Shown piece after piece: positions 6,838 through 14,404 of a stretch of DNA of 39,703 nucleotides. The first letter of the stretch is position 1. Every line of letters starts with the position of its first letter. The notes below the pieces were generated by a model, which had not been told where the DNA came from, did not search any database, and was given only the letters and a program-made list of their open reading frames with translations. The stretch is from an uncultured Faecalibacterium sp. GTDB taxonomy: Bacteria > Bacillota > Clostridia > Oscillospirales > Ruminococcaceae. The stretch is taken from the NCBI GenBank assembly GCA_937917475.1, contig CALDNF010000184.1, positions 1 to 39,703 on the forward strand, read 5' to 3'. The position numbers and the translations under genes are program-made.

Positions 6838-8331
6838 GTGGAAACAAAAAGCAGCCGGGGCGGTTCCCTCCGGGCACGGGTGACAAAGCTGCTGGCGGCG
6901 ATTTTGCTGGTGACGCTGGCATCCATCGGGCTGGCGGCGGCGGTGGGCCGCTGGACAGGCCGGGCTTTTGACACTCTTTTGGAGGATAACGCCGCCTGCT
7001 ATGCGGTGCAGGACGCCCTGAAAGCCGAGAGCAAGGCCTTTGCCCGCTATGTGCGGGAGCCCTCGCAGGAGAGCTGGCAGACTTATTCCGATGCCTGCCA
7101 TGCCAGTGAAGTGAGCCTTGCGGCCCTGCCGGATGACTGCGCAAAGATTGGGGAAGAGCGGTATGCCCGCACATGGAACCTGACCCAGGGCTATGCGGGC
7201 TACTGCCAGTACCGGGATGCCTTTTTGCAGATGCAGCCCACGGCGGAGAACTATGTGGACCAGATGTACCGGGTGATGGACTTGCAGGACTATCTGGCGG
7301 AGTATGCTCTCCGGTTGACCGAGGCTACGCTGGAACAGCAGAGCACGGCCTACCGGGAGCGGTCCTCCCGGCTGAATGACCTGCCGTGGCTCTACGCCGG
7401 ATTGTTTGTGATTGATGTTCTGCTGATGGCGGTTATCCTCCGCCTGCTTGCCACCACAGTGGTGGCCCCGCTGCTGGGGCTGGCACAGGCTTCCCGGAGC
7501 ATCGCCGCCCACGATTTTTCAGGCGGGGACCTGCCGGTAAAAAGCAGCGACGAGGTGGGCCAGCTGACGGATACCTTCAACCGGATGAAGCACGCCATGG
7601 CAGACCACATTGACACCCTGAACGCCCTTCACCGGGAAGAGATGCGGAACCTAGGGCTGGAAAAAGATCTGGAGCACACCCGGCTGGAAGTGCTGAAAAG
7701 TCAGGTGAACCCGCATTTCCTTTTTAACACCCTGAACATGATCTCCTGCATGGCCCGGCTGGAAGATGCCGCTGCGACGGATGAGATGATCGTCCGGCTG
7801 GGCAGCCTGTTCCGCCATAACCTGCGCACCAAGGAGCAGAAGATCACGCTGGAAGAGGAGATGGAAGGGCTGGATGATTACATCTATTTGCAGCAGATGC
7901 GGTTTGATGGACGGATCACCGTGGAAAAGCAGATCCTTGTGGACCCGGCGGCGGTGACATTGCCCTCCTTCACGTTGCAGCCCATCGTGGAAAATGCGTT
8001 CTCCCACGGGCTGAAAGCCTGCGAGGAGGGCGGTCGCATCCTGCTGCGGGCATGGCAGAAGGATGGCGTGCTGGTATTGACGGTGGCCGATAACGGCAAA
8101 GGCATGACCGAAGCCGAGCTTGCAGCCCTGAAGGAAAAGATCGCACAGAGCGAAGCTACGGGAAAGAGCATCGGGCTGGGCAACATCTCCCGGCGGGTGG
8201 CGATGCTGTATCCCGGAGAGCCCGGGCAGGCGGGCGGCGCAATGCGTGTTTACAGCCGCCCCGGCCATGGGACGGTGGTGCGGTTTGACATTCCGCAGAC
8301 GCAAAACCGGAGCAAGGAGGCAGAAAGATGA
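6838..8331 (+). CDS. Sensor histidine kinase, LytS/YesM type
   Basis: A 497-residue membrane kinase. A transmembrane helix at about 17-38 and a second at about 182-205 enclose an extracytoplasmic, mostly helical sensor domain. A HAMP segment (LLATTVVAPLLGLAQASRSI) follows. The His_kinase domain (PF06580 type) has the phosphoacceptor motif LKSQVNPHFLFNTLN near residue 285, and the ATPase end has LQPIVENAFSHGL, ADNGKGM and GLGNISRR. The start is GTG behind AGGGGG. It overlaps the response regulator by 4 bp (ATGA), showing translational coupling. With TRAP genes next door it probably senses a transported acid or sugar acid, perhaps together with a DctP protein; the ligand is unknown. Confidence 0.88.
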   Translation: METKSSRGGSLRARVTKLLAAILLVTLASIGLAAAVGRWTGRAFDTLLEDNAACYAVQDALKAESKAFARYVREPSQESWQTYSDACHASEVSLAALPDDCAKIGEERYARTWNLTQGYAGYCQYRDAFLQMQPTAENYVDQMYRVMDLQDYLAEYALRLTEATLEQQSTAYRERSSRLNDLPWLYAGLFVIDVLLMAVILRLLATTVVAPLLGLAQASRSIAAHDFSGGDLPVKSSDEVGQLTDTFNRMKHAMADHIDTLNALHREEMRNLGLEKDLEHTRLEVLKSQVNPHFLFNTLNMISCMARLEDAAATDEMIVRLGSLFRHNLRTKEQKITLEEEMEGLDDYIYLQQMRFDGRITVEKQILVDPAAVTLPSFTLQPIVENAFSHGLKACEEGGRILLRAWQKDGVLVLTVADNGKGMTEAELAALKEKIAQSEATGKSIGLGNISRRVAMLYPGEPGQAGGAMRVYSRPGHGTVVRFDIPQTQNRSKEAER

Positions 8332-9095
8332 AGTGCAGAGTGCTGGTGGCAGAGGATGAGATGATCGAGCGGAAAGTTCTCTGCAAGACCCTGCGGAAAT
8401 ATCTGGGAGACCTGATTTTTCTGTATGAGGCCAAAAATGGTCGGGAAGCTCTGGAAATCTTTGAGCGGGAGGACCCGCAGCTGGCCATCCTCGATATTGA
8501 GATGCCGGGCCTGACCGGGCTGGAAGTGGCCCGGAAGATACGGGAAAGCGGCAAGCCCTGCGGGGTGCTGTTCCTTACTGGGTACGATAAATTTTCCTAC
8601 GCCAAGGAAGCCATTTCGGTGCGGGCACTGGATTACCTGCTCAAGCCCTACAAAGAGGAAGAACTGGTCTCTGCGGTGGAGGATGCCATCCGGCAGTTTG
8701 CCCTGCCCCTGCCCCGGGCAGCGGCTCCGGCAGCGGCGGTCCCTGCATCTCCCGCAGAGGACGAGGACGTCCGTATCTCGGTCATCCGGGCGGAAATGTA
8801 TGCTTTTATCGAGAACCATTATCAGGAAGACATCTCCATGCAGGACGCAGCAGCGGCTCTGCGCTACTCGGATGCTTACTTCTGCAAGCTGTTCAAGCAG
8901 TGTTTCAAAGTGAACTTTTCGGCCTACCTCAATGAGTTCCGGGTGAATAAAGCCCGGCAGCTCATCGCTGACCCCCGGATGAGTCTGAAGGATGTCAGCA
9001 CCGTCTGCGGCTACAGTGACTCCAATTATTTTACCCGGGTGTTCAAACGGATCACCGGGCAGACGCCCTCCGAATACCGCAGCAGCCTTGCCTGA
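8328..9095 (+). CDS. Response regulator with AraC-type DNA-binding domain (YesN-like)
   Basis: A 255-residue regulator. The receiver domain spans about 1-120, with acidic residues in VAEDE, the phosphoacceptor Asp in LAILDIEMPG near residue 53, and the conserved Lys in LLKPYKEE. An alanine/proline-rich linker leads to a C-terminal AraC pair of helix-turn-helix motifs (YIxNHYQEDISMQDAAAAL-type start, then VSTVCGYSDSNYFTRVFKRITGQTPSEYR). It is translationally coupled to the kinase at 6838. It most likely activates the dctPQM promoter downstream, where two short inverted repeats are seen. Confidence 0.9.
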   Translation: MKCRVLVAEDEMIERKVLCKTLRKYLGDLIFLYEAKNGREALEIFEREDPQLAILDIEMPGLTGLEVARKIRESGKPCGVLFLTGYDKFSYAKEAISVRALDYLLKPYKEEELVSAVEDAIRQFALPLPRAAAPAAAVPASPAEDEDVRISVIRAEMYAFIENHYQEDISMQDAAAALRYSDAYFCKLFKQCFKVNFSAYLNEFRVNKARQLIADPRMSLKDVSTVCGYSDSNYFTRVFKRITGQTPSEYRSSLA

Positions 9096-9113
9096 AATAA
9101 AACAACATCAAAA

Positions 9114-9157
9114 CGCAGCGAGTGCTCCGTCAAGACGATGGGGCACTCGCTGTTTTG
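9114..9157 (+). terminator. Terminator after the two-component system
   Basis: CAGCGAGTGCTCC (9116-9128) pairs with GGGGCACTCGCTG (9140-9152), followed by TTTTG. It separates regulator and transporter transcription units. Confidence 0.85.
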
Positions 9158-9188
9158 TTCAGTTTCTTTCGCCTTGACAAGGATAAAA

Positions 9189-9272
9189 TTGTACTTGGAT
9201 ACAACAAGGACAAAATAATCCTGCGAATCGCAAAAAAATCAGGTTTCACAAAAAAGTGTGACTTGTTACAAT
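9189..9272 (+). promoter_or_regulatory. Promoter and candidate operators of dctPQM
   Basis: TTTCAC (9244-9249) and TACAAT (9267-9272) are 17 bp apart. Two inverted repeats with the same 6-bp spacing lie here: TTGTA-N6-TACAA at 9189-9204, and TCACA-N6-TGTGA at 9246-9261 over the -35 region. They are candidate sites for the neighbouring regulator. A TTGACA at 9174-9179 has no convincing -10. Confidence 0.45.
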
Positions 9273-9320
9273 AAATTTACAAAAGCGAAAAGAGAAAGCG
9301 AAAAAGGGAGGACGCAATTC

Positions 9321-10346
9321 ATGAAGAGAAGAAAATTCCTGTCCCTGATGGGCTCGGCTGCTGTGGCAGGCAGTCTGCTCCTGACGGGATGCAGCGGCGG
9401 GGACAGCGACCACCGGAAGATCATCCGGATCGGCCATGTCCAGTCGGCAAATCACCCGGACCACATCGCCCTGACCGCCTTTGCGGACTACATCAACGAG
9501 AAGCTGGGCGACAAGTACAAAGTCGAGGTCTACCCCAGCGAGCTGCTGGGTTCCCAGACGGAGATGACCCAGCTGACCCAGACCGGAGCCATCGACTTTG
9601 TTGTGGCATCCAACGCCATCATGGAGACCTTCAGCTCCCAGTACCAGATCTTCAACCTGCCCTACCTCTTCTCCAGCGAGGAGGCTTATCACGCTGCCAT
9701 GGACGACCCTGAAGTCACCGACCCCATCTTTCTGGCAACCGAGAAAGCCGGTCTGGTGGCAGTTACATGGCTGGATGCAGGCACCCGCAACTTCTACACC
9801 GTCAAGACTCCCATCAACCAGCCTTCTGACCTGAAGGGCCTGAAGATCCGGGTACAGCAGTCTCCCACCAACGTGGAGATGATGCGGCTGCTGGGCGGCA
9901 CGGCCACCCCTATGGGCTTTGGTGATGTGTACACCGCCCTGCAGGCCGGTATTCTGGACGGCGCAGAGAACAACGAGCTGGCCCTGACCGACAACGGCCA
10001 CGGTGATATCTGCAAGTATTACTCCTACGATATGCATCAGATGGTGCCCGATCTGGTCATCGCCAACTACGAGTTCCTCTCCAACCTCGACAGCGAGGAG
10101 CGGGCTATCTTTGACGAGGGCTTCAAGATCATCAACGAGACCGAGCGTGCAGCCTGGGCCGACGCTGTGGCAGAGGCCAAGGACAAGGCGGAGAACGAGA
10201 TGGGCGTGAACTTCCTCTACCCGGACACCGCACCCTTCCAGGAAGCCATGGCACCCCTGCACGATGAAGTGTTGGAGGCAAACCCGGAGCTGCAGCCCAT
10301 CTACGACCGCATCCAGGAATACAACGCCGAGTATGCGGCAAACTGA
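9321..10346 (+). CDS. dctP: TRAP transporter solute-binding lipoprotein DctP
   Basis: A 341-residue DctP-family protein that captures an organic acid outside the membrane and delivers it to the DctQM permease. The signal peptide ends in the lipobox LLTGC, so it is membrane-anchored through the cysteine. Family landmarks are GTRNFYTVK, the ligand-carboxylate arginine in LKIRVQQSP, and MGFGDVYTALQAGILDGAENN. The start is the ATG at 9321 behind GGGAGG; an upstream in-frame ATG at 9258 overlaps the predicted -10 and is rejected. Ligands of this family include C4-dicarboxylates, sialic acid and uronates; I cannot name the one here. Confidence 0.92.
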   Translation: MKRRKFLSLMGSAAVAGSLLLTGCSGGDSDHRKIIRIGHVQSANHPDHIALTAFADYINEKLGDKYKVEVYPSELLGSQTEMTQLTQTGAIDFVVASNAIMETFSSQYQIFNLPYLFSSEEAYHAAMDDPEVTDPIFLATEKAGLVAVTWLDAGTRNFYTVKTPINQPSDLKGLKIRVQQSPTNVEMMRLLGGTATPMGFGDVYTALQAGILDGAENNELALTDNGHGDICKYYSYDMHQMVPDLVIANYEFLSNLDSEERAIFDEGFKIINETERAAWADAVAEAKDKAENEMGVNFLYPDTAPFQEAMAPLHDEVLEANPELQPIYDRIQEYNAEYAAN

Positions 10347-10358
10347 GGAGGCACGATC

Positions 10359-10913
10359 ATGGAAAAATTGAGAAGCATCCTGAACAAGGTCCTGAATCTT
10401 CTGGCAGGCCTGAGCATGGCCGTTATGGTCATCCTGACCACCTATCAGGTCATCGCCCGTTATATTTTCAACTCTCCCTCCACATGGTCGGAGGAGCTGG
10501 TGGGCTACCTCTTCGGCTGGAGCACCATGTTTGGTGCCACCATCGTTTCCGGTGAGCGGGGCCATATGAACATCCCCATCATCATCGATAAATTCAACCC
10601 GCCCCTGCGCAAGGCATTCCACATCTTCTCTGAGGTCATCGCCTGCATCTTCTCCGCTGCCATTCTGGTCTTTGGCGGCTGGCAGGTCTCCAATCTGGCA
10701 ATGGGCCAGCAGACCTCTTCGCTGGGTGTGGCCGTGGGCACCTTCTATTGGGTCATGCCCATCTGCGGCGTGATCATCGTGCTCTACTCCATCCTGAACA
10801 TCATCGGCATCGCCAATGGCTCCATCAGCCTGGATGCGGCCGATGAGGCTTCGGAAGCTGTTGCAAAAGCTGAGGCCGAGATGGCCCAGACCGAAATGAA
10901 AAAGGAGGACTAA
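10359..10913 (+). CDS. dctQ: TRAP transporter small permease DctQ
   Basis: A 184-residue membrane protein with four predicted helices: MVILTTYQVIARYIF, the LVGYLFGWSTMFGA region, VIACIFSAAILVFGGWQ and FYWVMPICGVIIVLYSILNIIGI. This is the normal plan for DctQ. The motif pattern (YIFNSPSTWSEEL, RGHMNIPI) is typical. A charged tail of alternating Ala/Glu/Lys closes the protein. It sits 12 bp after dctP and 3 bp before dctM, each with a strong ribosome binding site, so the three are one operon. Confidence 0.92.
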   Translation: MEKLRSILNKVLNLLAGLSMAVMVILTTYQVIARYIFNSPSTWSEELVGYLFGWSTMFGATIVSGERGHMNIPIIIDKFNPPLRKAFHIFSEVIACIFSAAILVFGGWQVSNLAMGQQTSSLGVAVGTFYWVMPICGVIIVLYSILNIIGIANGSISLDAADEASEAVAKAEAEMAQTEMKKED

Positions 10914-10916
10914 ACT

Positions 10917-12218
10917 GTGGCAATTCAAGCATTGTTGGTGATCCTGGCAGTCCTGCTGGTGCTGCTGTTCCTCGGCGTGCCTATTTCGTACGCCATTGCG
11001 GTCTCTTCTCTGACCGCCATCCTCTCTTCCATTGATCTGAACGTAGCGGTTCTGACCGCAGCTCAGCGTACCTTCGTGGGCATGAGCAAGTTCAGCCTGA
11101 CGGCGATCCCGTTCTTTATTCTGGCCGGCAACATCATGAATCAGGGCGGCATCGCCAAGCGTCTGGTGGACTTCGTGATGTCCATTCTGGGCAAACTGCC
11201 CGGCGCACTGCTGGTGACCAACATCGGCACCAACGCACTGTTCGGCGCAATTTCCGGTTCTGCTTCCGCTGCGGCTGCAGCCGTCGGTTCCATGATCCGG
11301 GACGGTGCAGAGGAACAGGGCTATGACCCTGCCGTTACCGCTGCTACCAACGCCGCATCCTCCTGCTCCGGCCTGCTGATCCCTCCCTCCAACGCACTGA
11401 TCACCTACTCGCTGGCCTCCGGCGGCACCTCCGTGGCGGCCCTGTTCATGGCCGGTTATATCCCCGGTATCATCTGGGCTCTGGCCTGCTGCGTGGTGGG
11501 TGTTATTCTGGCAAAGAAGCTGGGCTACAAGGGTACTCCCGGTAAGTTCGATTGGAAGAATCTGGGCATCTGCACCCTGCGTGCTCTGCCCTCCCTGTCC
11601 CTGATCGTCGTGGTCATCGGCGGCATCGTGGGCGGCATTTTCTCCGCTACCGAGGGTTCTGCCATTGCGGTTGTCTATTCCCTGATCCTTGCCTTCTGCT
11701 ATCGCTCCATCGACCTGAAGGGCCTGTGGAAGATCATCGTGGATTCTGCCAAGATGTCCGGCATGGTGGTTTTCCTCGTGGGCGTGTCCAACATTCTGGG
11801 CTGGGTCATGGCTTTCCTGCAGATCCCCGACGCCGTGGCTGCTGCCCTGCTTGCCCTGACCAGCAATAAGTACGTTATCCTTCTGATCATGAACGTCATC
11901 CTGCTGGTGTCCGGCACCTTCATGGACGTTACCCCTGCGATCCTGATCTTCACCCCGCTGTTCCTGCCCATCTGCCAGAGCTTTGGCATGAGCACCATCC
12001 AGTTCGGTATGATCCTCGTGTATAACCTCTGCATCGGCAATATCACTCCTCCCGTCGGCAATGCGCTGTTCGTCGGCATCAAGGTGGGCCGCACCTCGCT
12101 GGAAAAGATCATGCCCTATATGCTGATGTACTATGTGGCCATCATCGGCGGCCTGCTGCTGGTCACCTACATCCCGGCCGTCTCTCTGACTCTGCCTCAG
12201 CTGACCGGTCTGGCTTAA
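10917..12218 (+). CDS. dctM: TRAP transporter large permease DctM
   Basis: A 433-residue protein of about 12 hydrophobic segments, the sodium-coupled transport subunit. Conserved family stretches are LFLGVPISYAIAVSS at the N-terminus, SKFSLTAIPFFILAGNIMNQGGIAKRL, GAISGSASAAAAAVGSMI, IPPSNALITYS and GNITPPVGNALFVG. The start is a GTG at 10917 after AAAGGAGG. The length is normal. It is the last gene of the dctPQM operon, followed by a terminator. Confidence 0.94.
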   Translation: MAIQALLVILAVLLVLLFLGVPISYAIAVSSLTAILSSIDLNVAVLTAAQRTFVGMSKFSLTAIPFFILAGNIMNQGGIAKRLVDFVMSILGKLPGALLVTNIGTNALFGAISGSASAAAAAVGSMIRDGAEEQGYDPAVTAATNAASSCSGLLIPPSNALITYSLASGGTSVAALFMAGYIPGIIWALACCVVGVILAKKLGYKGTPGKFDWKNLGICTLRALPSLSLIVVVIGGIVGGIFSATEGSAIAVVYSLILAFCYRSIDLKGLWKIIVDSAKMSGMVVFLVGVSNILGWVMAFLQIPDAVAAALLALTSNKYVILLIMNVILLVSGTFMDVTPAILIFTPLFLPICQSFGMSTIQFGMILVYNLCIGNITPPVGNALFVGIKVGRTSLEKIMPYMLMYYVAIIGGLLLVTYIPAVSLTLPQLTGLA

Positions 12219-12259
12219 ACTGCTATCCTCTCATCTTCGATTCTTCTCCTAATGGAAAA

Positions 12260-12293
12260 GACGGTGCTCTGCAATGGCACCGTCTTTTTCTTT
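12260..12293 (+). terminator. Terminator after dctPQM
   Basis: GACGGTGC (12260-12267) pairs with GCACCGTC (12277-12284), followed by TTTTTCTTTT. It separates dctM from the second dctP. Confidence 0.88.
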
Positions 12294-12332
12294 TGTGTGT
12301 TCTATGGTATACTGGACAACGAGGTGATCTTG

Positions 12333-13325
12333 ATGCGCAGGCGGGAATTTCTGGCCGCAATGGGTGCGGTGTGTCTGGCTCCGGCTCTGCTGACAGGCTG
12401 CGGAGAAAAGGCTTCGGCCCCGGAATTTGTGCTGACCTATGCCGAAAATCAGCCCGACGGCTACCCCACTACACAGGGTGCGGAATACTTTGCCGATCTG
12501 GTGCGCCAGCGCACCGGGGGCCGGGTGGCGGTGCAGGTGGTCAGCGGGGGAGAGTTTGGCTCGGAGCAGGAGATCTGGGAACAGCTGGCCATCGGCGGGA
12601 TAGACTTTGCCCGGCTGAGCCTGTCGGTTCTGGCCGATGACCTGCCCAAGCTGAACATTCTGCAGCTGCCCTTCCTCTATCAGGATGCCGCCCAGATGTG
12701 GCGGGTGCTGGATGGGGCTGTCGGCGAGGAATTTTTGCAGGTCGTGTCAGAACGGAACATGGTAGGCCTGAGCTGGTACGATGCCGGGGCACGGTCGTTC
12801 TACGCCCCAAAGCCCATCCGGAATCTGGAGGACCTGAGCGGGAAGAAGATCCGGGTGCAGGATTCACAGATTGTGTCCGATATGATCCGGCTGCTGGGGG
12901 CTCAGCCGGTGACGCTGGCCTACAGCGATGTCTACTCGGCCTTTGAGACCGGGACTATCGATGCAGCGGAGAATAACTGGCCCTCTTACTACCGGATGGA
13001 GCATTACCGGGTGGCCCGCTATTACACCGTGGATGAGCACAGCCGGGTGCCGGAAATTCAGTTGGCCGGGGGCCGCACCTGGGCAAAGCTGCCGGAAGCA
13101 GACCGGGAGATCATCCGGAAATGTGCCCGGGACTCCGCCCGGTATGAGCGGGAGCTCTGGACGCAGGAAGAGACGGCGGCCCGGCAGCAGGCACTGGATG
13201 CGGGCTGCCGGGAGATCAAGCTTTCGGACGAGGAGCTGGAACGGTTCCGGCAGCTGGTGCAGCCTCTTTATACCCAGTACGGCGGCCAGTATCTTGACCT
13301 TGTGGAAAAGATCGAAGCAGAATAA
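12333..13325 (+). CDS. Second, orphan DctP-type solute-binding lipoprotein
   Basis: A 330-residue DctP-family protein with lipobox LLTGC in a short twin-arginine-like N-terminus (MRRREF). The binding core has ARSFYAPK, KIRVQDSQ, MIRLLGAQPVTLAYSDVYSAFETGTIDAAENNWPSY and YTVDEHSRVPE. The AENNWPSY...YYTxDEHxRxPE pattern resembles members I recall as uronate or aldonate binders; this is a resemblance, not proof. The start is the ATG at 12333 behind GAGGTG; an upstream frame start at 12252 overlaps the dctPQM terminator and is rejected. No permease genes accompany it. It may share DctQM, or act as a co-receptor for the sensor kinase, as DctB does for DctS in Bacillus. Confidence 0.88.
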   Translation: MRRREFLAAMGAVCLAPALLTGCGEKASAPEFVLTYAENQPDGYPTTQGAEYFADLVRQRTGGRVAVQVVSGGEFGSEQEIWEQLAIGGIDFARLSLSVLADDLPKLNILQLPFLYQDAAQMWRVLDGAVGEEFLQVVSERNMVGLSWYDAGARSFYAPKPIRNLEDLSGKKIRVQDSQIVSDMIRLLGAQPVTLAYSDVYSAFETGTIDAAENNWPSYYRMEHYRVARYYTVDEHSRVPEIQLAGGRTWAKLPEADREIIRKCARDSARYERELWTQEETAARQQALDAGCREIKLSDEELERFRQLVQPLYTQYGGQYLDLVEKIEAE

Positions 13326-13337
13326 GCACAGAACGGA

Positions 13338-13376
13338 CAGGACGCTAAAGGCTCAGCCCCGGGCGTCCTGTTTTGT
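13338..13376 (+). terminator. Terminator of the second dctP, overlapping the AraC gene end
   Basis: CAGGACGC (13338-13345) pairs with GCGTCCTG (13363-13370), followed by TTTTGTT. The downstream arm lies inside the last codons of the convergent AraC gene (13353-14186), so terminator and coding sequence are shared. Confidence 0.7.
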
Positions 13377-14186
13377 TGTGCGGAAGTATTCGCCGGGGGT
13401 CATGCCGTACTCTTTTTTGAAGGCACGGAAAAAGTGATTGTAGCCGCCGAAACCGCTCATCTTGTACACCTCCGTGAGGGGGAGACCCTGTTCGATGAGG
13501 GAGCAGCAGCGGTCCAGCCGGGCCTTGACGATGTACCGGTGAACGGTCTGGCCGGTCTGCCGCTTGAACTCCCGGGCAATGTGCTCATGGGAGACGTAGA
13601 ACTCTTTTTCCAGACGTTCCAGCGTCAGTTCTTCGGTAAGATGGGCCTGAATGTAAAGGAACACTTCGTCCAGCATCAGGTGGTGGCGGCTGACGGCAGC
13701 GGTATGGGATTCGGCGTGGATGCAGGCCCGGAGGGCCAGCACCGTGAACATCTGCAAAATGCCGATCTCAAACAAGCTGGCCCCGAACTGGCTGCTTTCG
13801 GAAGGGAGCATCACCATCTTCCGGGCCAGATTTTTCAGCAGCATATAGATCTCACTGCCGGGCCGCACCGACACCTGCCGGAAGGGGACCACATTGAAGC
13901 AGGTTTCGAGGTTGGTGGTTTCGTCCGAAAGAGCCGCAAGCACCTCGGAGGAAAGCCGGACCCGGATCATCTCAAGAGGCCCCCGGGTGCCCGAAAATTC
14001 CAGCCGTCCGCCCTCGCTGGGCTTGAAAATGATGAGGTTCTGCTGCTGGGCCGGCAGCAGGGCATCGCCGCACCGGAACACACCGCTGCCCCGCATGACC
14101 AGAAACAGGGAATAGTAGGGCCCGGAGTAGAATTCCCGGGTGATGCTGTGCTCATAAAGATAACGTTTTGCTGTATAGTTTAACAA
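13353..14186 (-). CDS. AraC family transcriptional regulator
   Basis: A 277-residue regulator with an N-terminal cupin-like sensing domain (YYSLFLVMRGSGVFRCGDALLPAQQQNLIIFKPSEGG) and a C-terminal pair of helix-turn-helix motifs (LTLERLEKEFYVSHEHIAREFKRQTGQTVHRYIVKARL, then PLTEVYKMSGFGGYNHFFRAFKKEYGMTPGEYF). The start is TTG at 14186, preceded by GGAGG at 8 bp; no ATG fits better. It is divergent from the GPH/esterase/enoate-reductase operon, which is the expected target. The operon promoter has a good -10 but poor -35, as is usual for AraC-activated promoters. Confidence 0.88.
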   Translation of the reverse strand: MLNYTAKRYLYEHSITREFYSGPYYSLFLVMRGSGVFRCGDALLPAQQQNLIIFKPSEGGRLEFSGTRGPLEMIRVRLSSEVLAALSDETTNLETCFNVVPFRQVSVRPGSEIYMLLKNLARKMVMLPSESSQFGASLFEIGILQMFTVLALRACIHAESHTAAVSRHHLMLDEVFLYIQAHLTEELTLERLEKEFYVSHEHIAREFKRQTGQTVHRYIVKARLDRCCSLIEQGLPLTEVYKMSGFGGYNHFFRAFKKEYGMTPGEYFRTTKQDARG

Positions 14187-14258
14187 ATTTTAACCTCCGG
14201 ATATAGCATGGTTTACAGTTTGATGTACACAACACAAAAGATGAACTGGTATAATTGC

Positions 14259-14287
14259 ATAATACATCAATTTGCGATAGGTTTCAA
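14259..14287 (-). promoter_or_regulatory. Promoter of the AraC regulator
   Basis: On the minus strand TTGAAA (14287-14282) and TATTAT (14264-14259) are 17 bp apart, giving a leader of about 65 nt. Confidence 0.6.
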
Positions 14288-14299
14288 TCAATTTTTGGA

Positions 14300-14363
14300 T
14301 ATGTATTGACGAAAATTTAACGTATAATGCAGGAGAAGAGCGGAGGCTCGTGAGAAAAGCCTC
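14300..14363 (+). promoter_or_regulatory. Putative activator-dependent promoter and leader hairpin of the GPH operon
   Basis: A perfect TATAAT lies at 14323-14328, but the hexamer 17 bp upstream is TATGTA (14300-14305). The only TTGAC-like box (14306-14311) is too close. Downstream, GAGGCT (14343-14348) and AGCCTC (14358-14363) form a leader hairpin without a T-run. The pattern fits dependence on the divergent AraC protein. Confidence 0.45.
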
Positions 14364-14404
14364 GAAGATTCGTCTGGTTTGTCATATAAAGGAGGATAAA
14401 ATCA

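Noticed and set aside
9174..9202. Promoter beginning at the perfect TTGACA at 9174
   Set aside because: The hexamer 17 bp downstream is GGATAC, a poor -10; the pair at 9244-9272 fits better.
9246..10928. 560-codon open frame on the minus strand over dctPQ
   Set aside because: Antisense shadow of two clear TRAP genes, with no start context or domain.
12252..12332. Upstream extension of the second dctP
   Set aside because: It covers the dctPQM terminator, and the lipoprotein signal peptide starts at 12333 behind a ribosome binding site.
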